Positions 25,259-32,243 of a stretch of DNA of 64,000 nt are shown one piece after another; the stretch's first letter is position 1, and the number at the start of each line of letters is the position of its first letter. The notes under the pieces are model-generated. The model did not search any database, was not told the origin of the DNA, and saw only the letters and a program-made list of their open reading frames with translations. The translations under genes were made by a program, and so were the position numbers. The stretch covers positions 1,922,001 to 1,986,000 of the forward strand of contig NZ_JACGWV010000001.1 in the NCBI RefSeq assembly GCF_014137995.1, in the 5' to 3' direction. The stretch is from Promicromonospora sukumoe (GTDB lineage Bacteria > Actinomycetota > Actinomycetes > Actinomycetales > Cellulomonadaceae).

Positions 25259-25616
25259 GGGAGCCTGCCTCTCGGTCGGGGGCAGCTGCTGACTGCGTGA
25301 CCGTAGGCAGTACCCGGAGGGTGAACGTCACCCGTAAGGGGTGACAGCCAGGGGTGCCCAGGGAGCCGAAGGTCGCGGGATGGGGGAGATGCTGCTGGCA
25401 CTGGTGCCCGAGGTCGTCGGCCTGGCGGTGAGCAGGATCATCGCGGCGGACCGGTCGCCGTCGTCGTAGGGGGGCGAGCGCGGAGCCCGCGGCCAGGGCG
25501 TCCGCGCTCGTCGTGGTGACGACCATCAGCCGGGTCGAGCTGGTCAGGCCGGCGAGGATGTCGTCGCGCAGGTGTCTACGGCGCGGCAGTACCTCCGCGG
25601 TCTCCTCCCGGCCTGG
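25259..25616. other. Intergenic stretch with dyad and possible decayed coding sequence
   Basis: The first 90 bases are the SulP promoter region. On the minus strand, 25616 down to about 25370 reads as open, coding-like sequence (LRDDILAGLTSSTRLMVVTT, then SADALAAGSALAP), after which a one-base shift would be needed to continue. No start codon with a ribosome site and no recognisable family were found, so it may be a remnant downstream of the sulfatase gene. Confidence 0.3.
25327..25345. promoter_or_regulatory. GTCACCC-N5-GGGTGAC dyad upstream of SulP
   Basis: GTCACCCGTAAGGGGTGAC has perfect 7-bp arms and a 5-base centre, the best copy of the motif shared with 12587, 17170 and 28058. On the minus strand a TACGGT box (25300-25305) lies 21 bases downstream of the element, a spacing close to that seen at 28058. 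An extra half-site TTCACC lies at 25320-25325. Confidence 0.68.
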
Positions 25617-27938
25617 TCATTCGCGGGCCAGCGCCGCGGCCGCCTCCCGCTCGAGGTCGAGGTACTGCTCCGCGCTCACGTCGACCCCGACGCCCAGGAT
25701 CGTGCCGCCGGTGAACCGGAACGGTGCCTGGTACAGGCGGCTGACGGGGTCGGCGCTGTCGTACCCGACGCAGAGGCCGTCGCCACACAGGGTGAACTTG
25801 CCCACCTGCGCGCGCATCGGCGCCTCGGCCACGACCTCCTCCCCGACGAAGAGCCGGGCCCGGCCCACGGACTCGCCGTGGTCGCCCGCCGACTCCCGCA
25901 GGAACTCCACGCCCAGCACGGCCTTGCCCGGTTCGAGCACGTCCGAGGTCAGGACCTGCTCGGGCTGGATGCCGAGGAAGTTGTAGACGTAGTGCAGCCG
26001 GTGGTCCTTGACGAAGAGCGTGTGCCCGCCGAAGCGTGACCCGTGCGCGAAGAGGACGCCCTCGGCATCGGGGGTGAGGTCGACGTCGGCCACGATCTTG
26101 TAGGAGCGGCCGCGGATGTTGACTGCGACGCCCTCCGGGACGGGCGCCGCGTCCGGGTAGTAGACGTACCTGCTGCGGGGCGGCTCGGCCTGCGGGCGGT
26201 CGACGGTGAGCTGCTCGACGGCGGACCGGTCGTCCAGGGGCAGCACGTTGTTGCGCTCCGCCTCCTCGAACCAGGCGGCGATCAGCTCGCGCAGCTTCTC
26301 GGGATGCTCGGCGGCCAGGTCGTGCGCCTCGGCGCGGTCCTCGTCGACGTGGTAGAGCTCCCAGGCGTCCTGGTCGAACCGGCCGTGCCCGCTGATCGGG
26401 GCGTGGACCGCCGCGGCCTTCCATCCGTCCTTCCAGATGGCCCGGGTGCCGAGCATGGCGTAGTACTGGCGGTCCTTCGTGGTGGGCGCGTCGCCGTCGT
26501 CGAAGCTGTAGCGCATCGACACCCCGTTCAGCGGGTGCTGCGGGACGCCGCGGTAGGTGTCGGGCATCTCGACCCCGGTCACGTCCAGGATGGTCGCCAC
26601 GACGTCGGTCGCGTGGTGGTACTGGTGGCGCACCGCCCCGCGCGCCCTGATCCCGGCCGGCCAGTGGACGACCATCGGGTCGCAGGTGCCGCCCGAGTAC
26701 TGGGCGTACCTCTTGAACATCTGGAACGGCGTGGAGAACGCGGCCGCCCAGCCCGTGGGGTAGTGGTTGTAGGTCTCCGGGCTGCCCAGGGAGTCCAGGT
26801 ACCCCAGGTTCTCCGCGAGGTCGTCGGGGTAGCCGTTGAAGAACTTGTTCTCGTTGACCGACCCGTTGGGGCTGCCCTCGCCGGAGGCGCCGTTGTCGGC
26901 GCAGTAGAGGATCAGCGTGTTCTCCAGCTGCCCGGTCTGCTCGAGGTAGTCGACCACGCGGCCGATCTGCACGTCCGTGTACTCGGAGAAGCCCGCGAAC
27001 ACCTCGGCCATCCTGCTGAACAGGCGCTTCTCGTCGTCGCTCAGCTCCGCCCAGGGCCGCACGTGGTCGGCCGGGTTGGCGGCGTCCGCCGGCAGCGGGT
27101 CCAGCGGCGTGAGGTCGGTGCCCTCGGGCACGATGCCGCGCTCGATCATCCGGGCCAGCACCCACTCGCGGTAGGCCTCGTAGCCGTCGTCGAACATCCC
27201 GCGGTACTTCTCGATGTACTCCTGGGGTGCCTGGTGTGGTGCGTGGTTGGCCCCCGGGCAGTACCACATGAACCACGGCTTCGACGGGTTGGACGAGTTC
27301 TGGTCGCGGAGCATCCGGATCGCCTGGTCGGCCAGGTCCTTGGAGAGGTGGTAGCCCTCCTCGGGGGTGTAGGGCGGCTCGATGAACCGGTTGTCCTCCA
27401 CCAGGTCGGGGTACCACTGGTTGGTCTCGCCGCCGAGGTACCCGTAGAAGCGGTCGAAACCCTTCTGCAGGGGCCACTCGGAGCGGCTGCCTCCGCTCGC
27501 GATGTCCTCCTCGGGCACGTTGTGGTCCTTGCCCAGCCAAAAGGTGGACCAGCCGTTGTCCTGGAGCACCTGGCCGATGGTGGCGCACTCCGCGGGCAGG
27601 CGACCGGCCGCTCCGGGGAACCCGTTGGTGGCCTCCATGATGGCCGCGCAGCGGTTGACGTGGTGGTTGCGGCCGGTGAGGAAGACCGAACGGGTGGGGG
27701 AGCACAGCGCCGTCGTGTGCCACTGCGAGTAGGTCAGACCGCCTGCCGCCAGCCGGTCGAGGGTCGGCATCGCGATGCGTCCCCCGTAGGTGGACCACGC
27801 GGCCATGCCGGTGTCGTCGTAGAGGATCACCAGGACGTTCGGCGATCCCTCCGGCGCCTTCTTCAGCTCGTAGGGGGCCCAGTCCGGGACGGAGTCCCGC
27901 ACGTCCAGCTCGATACGACCGTTGAACTGCTCCACCAT
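25617..27938 (-). CDS. Large type-I arylsulfatase (formylglycine enzyme)
   Basis: 773-aa paralogue of the sulfatase at 17.2 kb. LVILYDDTGMAAWSTYGGRI provides the Asp pair, CSPTRSVFLTGRNHH the formylglycine Cys near residue 85, and YCADNGASGEGSPNGSVNEN the second metal site. The C-terminal beta-sandwich is conserved. No signal peptide is seen. The ATG at 27938 is preceded by GAGGTGGAG; longer in-frame starts run into the promoter dyad. It is upstream of a SulP gene on the same strand but separated by 358 bases holding another dyad, so each probably has its own promoter. Confidence 0.93.
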   Translation of the reverse strand: MVEQFNGRIELDVRDSVPDWAPYELKKAPEGSPNVLVILYDDTGMAAWSTYGGRIAMPTLDRLAAGGLTYSQWHTTALCSPTRSVFLTGRNHHVNRCAAIMEATNGFPGAAGRLPAECATIGQVLQDNGWSTFWLGKDHNVPEEDIASGGSRSEWPLQKGFDRFYGYLGGETNQWYPDLVEDNRFIEPPYTPEEGYHLSKDLADQAIRMLRDQNSSNPSKPWFMWYCPGANHAPHQAPQEYIEKYRGMFDDGYEAYREWVLARMIERGIVPEGTDLTPLDPLPADAANPADHVRPWAELSDDEKRLFSRMAEVFAGFSEYTDVQIGRVVDYLEQTGQLENTLILYCADNGASGEGSPNGSVNENKFFNGYPDDLAENLGYLDSLGSPETYNHYPTGWAAAFSTPFQMFKRYAQYSGGTCDPMVVHWPAGIRARGAVRHQYHHATDVVATILDVTGVEMPDTYRGVPQHPLNGVSMRYSFDDGDAPTTKDRQYYAMLGTRAIWKDGWKAAAVHAPISGHGRFDQDAWELYHVDEDRAEAHDLAAEHPEKLRELIAAWFEEAERNNVLPLDDRSAVEQLTVDRPQAEPPRSRYVYYPDAAPVPEGVAVNIRGRSYKIVADVDLTPDAEGVLFAHGSRFGGHTLFVKDHRLHYVYNFLGIQPEQVLTSDVLEPGKAVLGVEFLRESAGDHGESVGRARLFVGEEVVAEAPMRAQVGKFTLCGDGLCVGYDSADPVSRLYQAPFRFTGGTILGVGVDVSAEQYLDLEREAAAALARE

Positions 27939-28057
27939 GTTCTCCACCTCATTGTTGGTGACGACGACTGCCGGAGACGATCCGAGGTTGGTGCGACCAC
28001 ATGAGCCGGCACGCCGGCCGGCCAGGGTCATCCTTCGCAGCCCGGCTGCCGCAGCGG

Positions 28058-28076
28058 GTCACCTAGATCGGGTGAC
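28058..28076. promoter_or_regulatory. GTCACCT-N5-GGGTGAC dyad between arylsulfatase and GAP-family gene
   Basis: GTCACCTAGATCGGGTGAC lies 119 bp from the sulfatase start and 66 bp from the GAP-family start. The arms and spacing equal those at 12587, 17170 and 25327. On the plus strand GTAGGT follows about 20 bases downstream, at the place where TACGGT follows the element at 25327. Confidence 0.66.
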
Positions 28077-28142
28077 GCTGGGGCCCCCTCCGGTTCGTAG
28101 GTTCGCGACCTGGCAGGTCAGGTTCGTCCGGAAGGGGCACAG

Positions 28143-28811
28143 ATGGGTGCGGCAACAGGCCAGTCCTTGCCGGTGGCGGTGGGCGTGCTCCTCAGCCCGC
28201 TGCCGATCGTGGCCGTGGTGCTGATGCTCACGAGCGAGCGGGCGCGCGCCAACGCGTCGGCCTTCGTCGTCTCGTGGTTCGTCGCGGTGCTCGCCGCGGT
28301 CGCCGCCGTCGCCTTCCTGGCGGCGGGTACGGCCTCCGACGACGGCGACCCGGCCGCGTGGACGGGCTGGCTCAAGATCGTCCTCGGGATCCTGCTGCTC
28401 GTTGTCGGCGTCCGGCAGTTCTTGGGCCGGCCGGGGGCCGGCGTGGAGCCGCCGGCGCCGAGGTGGATGGCGGCGATCGACCACTTCACTCCGGCGAGGT
28501 CAGCCGGCCTGGCGGTCCTGCTGGTCGTGGTCAACCCGAAGAACCTGCTCCTGGTGGTGTCGGGAGGGGTGGCCATCGCGTCCGCCACGGAGTCCACGGG
28601 ACCTACGGTGATCGCCTCGCTGGTGTTCGCGCTGGTGGCCACCATCGGTGTCGCGGTGCCGGTCGCCATCTATGTCGCGATGGGTGCTCGGGCCGCACGG
28701 ATCCTGCGCGGGCTGGAGGCATGGATGGTCCACAACAACGCCGTGATCATGGCCGTCCTGCTACTGATCCTCGGGACGAAGATCCTGGGGGACGGCATCG
28801 CCACGCTGTAA
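28143..28811 (+). CDS. GAP/Sap-family polytopic membrane protein
   Basis: 222-aa protein with six predicted helices. The LLSPLPIVAVVLMLTSERAR start and the VVNPKNLLLVVSGGVAIASA segment are the internal repeat pattern of the GAP (Sap, sulfolipid-addressing-protein-like, PF11139) family of LysE-like transporters. Family members have been linked to lipid or peptidolipid export in mycobacteria. AGGGGCACAG precedes the ATG. Divergent from the sulfatase at 25.6 kb, with which it may share the dyad at 28058, placing it in the same regulon (inference). Confidence 0.83.
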   Translation: MGAATGQSLPVAVGVLLSPLPIVAVVLMLTSERARANASAFVVSWFVAVLAAVAAVAFLAAGTASDDGDPAAWTGWLKIVLGILLLVVGVRQFLGRPGAGVEPPAPRWMAAIDHFTPARSAGLAVLLVVVNPKNLLLVVSGGVAIASATESTGPTVIASLVFALVATIGVAVPVAIYVAMGARAARILRGLEAWMVHNNAVIMAVLLLILGTKILGDGIATL

Positions 28812-28918
28812 GGGGGTTCGCCGCGGGTCCGTCGGTGACCGATCGCGGCGTCGGCACAGCGAGTTCGATCCACGGTCGGCTCGCCGGCGGTGGGGGCTCG
28901 AGGTAGGGCTCTTGCCTT

Positions 28919-28986
28919 CGCAGGTCACGCCGCCCTCGCGATCAGGTAAGGGCGTGACGATACCTGCCAAGTCCCCCTCCGGACAC
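28919..28986 (+). repeat. 68-bp structured direct repeat, copy 1
   Basis: This copy differs from the copy at 30845-30912 at only two positions. Inside, GTCACGCC (28924-28931) pairs with GGCGTGAC (28951-28958), and an overlapping outer pair GCAGGT/ACCTGC (28920-28925 with 28962-28967) competes with it. The last 19 bases (CAAGTCCCCCTCCGGACAC) look like the 3' end of a tRNA gene, but no complete cloverleaf can be drawn. Two hairpins follow within 40 bases. It could be an attachment-site duplicate or a small structured RNA. Confidence 0.7.
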
Positions 28987-28992
28987 TCTTTC

Positions 28993-29015
28993 CCCGCTGT
29001 GACCAGCGGGTTTGT
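28993..29015 (+). terminator. Short hairpin after repeat copy 1
   Basis: CCCGCTG (28993-28999) pairs with CAGCGGG (29004-29010) around the tetraloop TGAC and is followed by TTTGT. It is weaker than the second hairpin 15 bases further on. Confidence 0.5.
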
Positions 29016-29024
29016 CGAGCAGAC

Positions 29025-29064
29025 GAACGCCGAGTACCTCGTAGAGGTCTCGGCGTTCTTTGTT
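29025..29064 (+). terminator. Strong intrinsic terminator after repeat copy 1
   Basis: GAACGCCGAG (29025-29034) pairs with CTCGGCGTTC (29049-29058); an inner ACCT/AGGT pair extends the helix, and TTTGTTTG follows. The gap 28812-29095 otherwise contains only repeat copy 1 and no gene. Confidence 0.75.
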
Positions 29065-29095
29065 TGTGGCGCGGGTTGCTCGGCCGGGCGATGGC

Positions 29096-29428
29096 CTAGA
29101 CCCCAGCCGCCCGGACTCCGCCGTGACTCCCTGTCTCCGGGCGCGATGAAGGCGCTGCGGTGAAGAGGCGGTCCAGATGCTGGTTGATGGCAGCCAGTGC
29201 GGCCCGGGGGTCGATCACCTCAAGCTCGAGCAGGGGGGTGAATCCGGTCAGCGCGATCACGAGGTCTGTCTCGATGTCCGGGTCTCGGTCCGGGGCGATG
29301 TGGCCCTGCGTGATCGCCTGCCGGATGAGGCGCTCGACCATTGCTCGACCGTCACGGAGCCCGCGGCTCGCCTGCTCGAGCAGTTCCGGGTCGCGGAGGA
29401 AGCGGGAATCGGCAGCACCCATGCGCAC
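29096..29428 (-). pseudogene. TetR-family regulator fragment lacking the DNA-binding domain
   Basis: The 110-codon frame reads DSRFLRDPELLEQASRGLRD then MVERLIRQAITQGHIAPDRD and EVIDPRAALAAINQHLDRLF. This is the typical C-terminal ligand-domain layout of a TetR regulator (all helices, ending with the dimerisation helix). In-frame coding sequence continues only a few codons upstream (REDHVRVRMGAAD) before a stop, and no helix-turn-helix is found in any frame. The N-terminal half has therefore been deleted. It lies inside the patch bounded by the 68-bp repeats. Confidence 0.6.
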
Positions 29429-29589
29429 GCGGACATGGTCTTCACGTGGTCACGGACCGTGTGACGGCTACCTCGTCCCGGGTGAAGTCGGGTTGGTCCG
29501 CGCCGCGCTACGCTGCGGCTCGCGACCGATACCGTGCTTGCCCCCTGACGCTCGCCACATCCAGCCCGACGCTCGCAGGAACGGACCCC

Positions 29590-29901
29590 ATGAACTCTCT
29601 TCTGTACGAAGGCGCATTGCAGGTCGTGCCGCTGCTCCTCATTGCGCTCTTCCTCGACAGGCGCATCACCAACGACGCAACGACCGAGCGCTCCCGACGG
29701 CTTCAGCGGTGGTCCAGCAAGTTCTCGCTGGTCCTGAATGCGGTGGCATTCCTCGTGTCATTGTTCATCGTCGCGGGTGTCATCTCGGCCAGCTCGCTCA
29801 CCGTCTCGGTCGTCATCTCGGCTGTCGCCGGATCCATCGGCCTGCTGTGCGGGCAGATCTGGCAGCGCATCGACGAGGAGCCGCGAGCACCCTCGCGGTG
29901 A
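29590..29901 (+). CDS. Small membrane protein of unknown function
   Basis: 103-aa protein. Three hydrophobic stretches: LQVVPLLLIALFLD near the N-terminus, FSLVLNAVAFLVSLFIVAGV in the middle, and SLTVSVVISAVAGSIGLLCG before a charged C-terminus. GCAGGAAC lies about 8 bases upstream of the ATG. Codon positions look normal for this genome, so it is probably expressed. No family was recognised. It is one of the few intact genes between the 68-bp repeats. Confidence 0.6.
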   Translation: MNSLLYEGALQVVPLLLIALFLDRRITNDATTERSRRLQRWSSKFSLVLNAVAFLVSLFIVAGVISASSLTVSVVISAVAGSIGLLCGQIWQRIDEEPRAPSR

Positions 29902-29911
29902 ACCGCGACCG

Positions 29912-30121
29912 TCACTCGTCGACGGGTGTGGACGCATCGAGCACGTCCGCCTCTGCGCGGAGGGTGGACTCGGCGCGTGGGAGGGCTTCGCGGTGACGTG
30001 GGAGGTGGAACCGTTCCTCGGCGTCACTGGAGTTGCCGGTGATGTCTATGAGGAGGTCACGGGTCATACGCTCGACACCGATGAAGCTCCGGCGGAAGGT
30101 GACGATGCCATCGATCTGCAT
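29912..30121 (-). CDS. Hypothetical short protein, possibly a fragment
   Basis: 69 codons from ATG: polar, with FRRSFIGVERMTRDLLIDIT then NSSDAEERFHLPRH and an acidic tail. There is no ribosome site before the ATG, and the frame stays open further upstream (FPAIANTFISD), which suggests the C-terminal end of a longer, now incomplete gene. No family recognised. It ends 10 bases from the convergent membrane-protein gene. The next 235 bases (30122-30356) show nothing recognisable. Confidence 0.3.
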   Translation of the reverse strand: MQIDGIVTFRRSFIGVERMTRDLLIDITGNSSDAEERFHLPRHREALPRAESTLRAEADVLDASTPVDE

Positions 30122-30356
30122 GTCGCTGATGAATGTATTGGCGATGGCCGGAAACCGGCCGCGGGGTCGACGCGTGGCGCGCGCCGCTCGAAGCCACCAT
30201 CAGCTCTGCAGGCGCCGGGGTCGTGCCTCATCCGTGACACCCGTACGTTCGGGCGCTAGCGGAGCCTCAGATCGCGGCTGGCTTCTGAGTAGCCGGATTC
30301 CGGGGAGGGTCACTGCTCCTTGCGCGGGGGCGATACGGCGTTGATCCTCTTGCCGC

Positions 30357-30695
30357 TCAGTCGTCGAAGATAAACCCGTCCGCGTCGGCTGCAGCGACCA
30401 GGCTCCGCATCCTGCTGCTGTCCATGGCGACGCCAGCCATCAGCTCGCCCAACGCTTCGAGTGCGGCTTGGTCCTCGCCGTAGGCGCAGAACATGTCGCC
30501 TTCCGGGTCGTAGTTGAACCGGTTCTCGAGTGACGGGTCCTCGGTAGCGACCAGCCTGCGTGCGACGCCCTCCCAGAAGTATCCGTTCGGTTCGTGCCCG
30601 AGTTCCTCGACGAGTGCGTCGACCGGTGTCGTCCCGGCGTGCAGCAGCAACGAGAACCTCCCGGGAGTGGTCTCGAGCAACTTCGGTACCGTCAT
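30357..30695 (-). CDS. Imm51-like immunity protein (orphan)
   Basis: 112-aa acidic soluble protein. PVDALVEELGHEPNGYFWEG then VARRLVATEDPSLENRFNYD, DMFCAYGEDQAALEALGELM and the terminal ADADGFIFDD match the immunity-protein-51 pattern of polymorphic-toxin systems. These bind and neutralise a cognate toxin domain. No toxin gene is next to it, so it is an orphan that may protect against toxin from relatives or be left over from a lost locus. The ATG at 30695 has no clear ribosome site; TAGGTT just upstream would suit a leaderless transcript. Confidence 0.7.
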   Translation of the reverse strand: MTVPKLLETTPGRFSLLLHAGTTPVDALVEELGHEPNGYFWEGVARRLVATEDPSLENRFNYDPEGDMFCAYGEDQAALEALGELMAGVAMDSSRMRSLVAAADADGFIFDD

Positions 30696-30844
30696 GTGCC
30701 GGAACCTAGCACCGGTGACCGACATCGCCGCCGGTCGTCATCCGCACGTGAAGGGTCCGCTCTTGGAGACGTTCCTGTCGAGAGTCCGCGTGCGCCGAGC
30801 GTTCTGAAGGGTGGGCCAGGAGCGCGAGCGGCGAATCGCAGTTC

Positions 30845-30912
30845 CGCAGGTCACGCCGCCCTCGCGATCAGGTAAGGGCGTGACGGTACCTGCCAAGTCC
30901 CCCGCCGGACAC
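30845..30912 (+). repeat. 68-bp structured direct repeat, copy 2
   Basis: Same orientation as copy 1 at 28919 (66 of 68 identical; differences in GACGG versus GACGA and CCCGCC versus CCCTCC). The stems are conserved. The start-to-start distance is 1,926 bases, and the segment between them carries the fragments described above. Apart from this repeat and the following terminator, 30696-31041 contains no gene. Confidence 0.7.
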
Positions 30913-30922
30913 CAGCGAAAAG

Positions 30923-30952
30923 GCAGGCTCACTCGTCGTGAGCCTGCTTTTG
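30923..30952 (+). terminator. Intrinsic terminator after repeat copy 2
   Basis: GCAGGCTCAC (30923-30932) pairs perfectly with GTGAGCCTGC (30938-30947) around TCGTC and is followed by TTTTGT. It is unrelated in sequence to the terminator behind copy 1, so both repeats are followed by independent terminators. Confidence 0.8.
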
Positions 30953-31041
30953 TCGTTCTGGCGACCTAATGAGGCCCTCCGTAATCCGTGCGTCCTGGGG
31001 CCGCCGCAACATGTACGTCCCGGCTCCGTCGCCAGGCCCGG

Positions 31042-32028
31042 TCAGGACCCCGCTACCAGCACCGCAGCCCCGTGCACGCGGTCCGCGGCGAGGTCGCGCA
31101 GTGCGACGTCGGCCTGGTCCATCCGGTAGGTCGTGACCGTCGCCCTGATGCCCAGCCGGGTGGCGAGCCGTAGCAGCTCCGCGCCGTCGGACCGGGTGTT
31201 GGCGGTGACGCTCGTGAGCGTGCGTTCACGGAAGAGATGCCTCTGGTAGTTCAGTGAAGGGACGTCGGTCAGGTGGATCCCCGCGAGCGCGAGGGTGCCG
31301 CCCCGGTCGAGCGCGGAGAGCGCCACCGGTACCAGCTCGCCCGCGGGCGCGAACACGATGGCCGAGTCCAGTGGTACCGGGGGTGCGTCGGCCGCGGCCC
31401 CGGCGGAGGCGGCACCCAGCTCGAGTGCCAGGGCGCGCGCGTCCTCGTCGCGGGTGAGCACGTGCAGCTCGGCGCCCTGTGCCAAGGCGATCTGAGCGGT
31501 GATGTGCGCGCTGGCTCCGAACCCGTAGATGCCGAGCCGTCCGCCGGGCGGAACGGCGGCCCGCCGCAGTGCTCGGTAGCCGATGATGCCCGCGCACAGC
31601 AGCGGGGCGACCTGGACGTCGGGCAGGTCGGGCAGCGGGTAGACGTACGCGGCCGGCGCCGTCACGTGGTCGGCGTAGCCGCCGTCGGCGTCCCAGCCCG
31701 TGTAGGTGGAGGCCGGGCACAGGTTCTCGGCACCGCGGCGGCACCAGGTGCACTCGCCGCAGGTCGACCGGAGCCAGGCGATACCCACGCGTTCACCTAC
31801 CGTGCGGCCGTGCACGCGTGTGCCGACCTGCTCGACCACGCCCACCACCTCGTGGCCGGGGACGACGGGCGACCGGTGGGGTGGGAGGTCGCCGTCGACC
31901 ACGTGCAGGTCGGTGCGGCACACACCGCAGGCGAGCACCCTGACCAGCACCTCCTCGTCGGCGGGTACCGGTAGCGGTAGCTCGGTGTGCGTCAGTGTCC
32001 CGTCGACTCGTGTCTGCCAGGCCCACAT
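31042..32028 (-). CDS. Zinc-dependent alcohol dehydrogenase
   Basis: 328-aa MDR-superfamily dehydrogenase. Catalytic Zn ligand motif [16 protein letters not shown] near residue 34, PGHEVVGVV with its His-Glu, and the structural-zinc Cys set in [33 protein letters not shown] is the nucleotide fold. [14 protein letters not shown] is typical of the AdhA-like group (zinc-binding alcohol dehydrogenases of 320-340 aa). It oxidises or forms short alcohols with NAD(P)H. Divergent from the GH65 gene across a promoter region with a CCACCGTG dyad, so the two may be co-regulated. Confidence 0.9.
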   Translation of the reverse strand: MWAWQTRVDGTLTHTELPLPVPADEEVLVRVLACGVCRTDLHVVDGDLPPHRSPVVPGHEVVGVVEQVGTRVHGRTVGERVGIAWLRSTCGECTWCRRGAENLCPASTYTGWDADGGYADHVTAPAAYVYPLPDLPDVQVAPLLCAGIIGYRALRRAAVPPGGRLGIYGFGASAHITAQIALAQGAELHVLTRDEDARALALELGAASAGAAADAPPVPLDSAIVFAPAGELVPVALSALDRGGTLALAGIHLTDVPSLNYQRHLFRERTLTSVTANTRSDGAELLRLATRLGIRATVTTYRMDQADVALRDLAADRVHGAAVLVAGS

Positions 32029-32095
32029 CGCTCGGCCCTCCTGGTCGTCGGGTGTGCGTCCTCCGGTTCTCCATCGTCCCTCCGTCGCGCGCCGG

Positions 32096-32116
32096 CCACC
32101 GTGAGACGCACGGTGG
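32096..32116. promoter_or_regulatory. CCACCGTG-N5-CACGGTGG dyad between ADH and GH65 genes
   Basis: Perfect 8-bp arms (32096-32103 and 32109-32116) flank AGACG. The element is 67 bp from the ADH start and 127 bp from the GH65 start. Its arms differ from the TCACCC/GGGTGA dyads of the sulfatase island, so a different regulator is likely. Confidence 0.5.
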
Positions 32117-32243
32117 ACTCATGGGGCACGAGGCACGTGCCCGAGCCGACGCCGGCCGGAATGGCGGTCCCGACCGTCACGGGTCGCTCCGCCGGGCCAT
32201 CCTGGAGGAGGGGCGGGCGCGCACATCGTGGTCGGGAGGCGCC

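Noticed and set aside
28890..28990. A complete tRNA gene at the 68-bp repeats
   Set aside because: The 3' end looks tRNA-like, but the T-loop consensus is missing and no matching 5' acceptor strand or anticodon arm can be found upstream of either copy.
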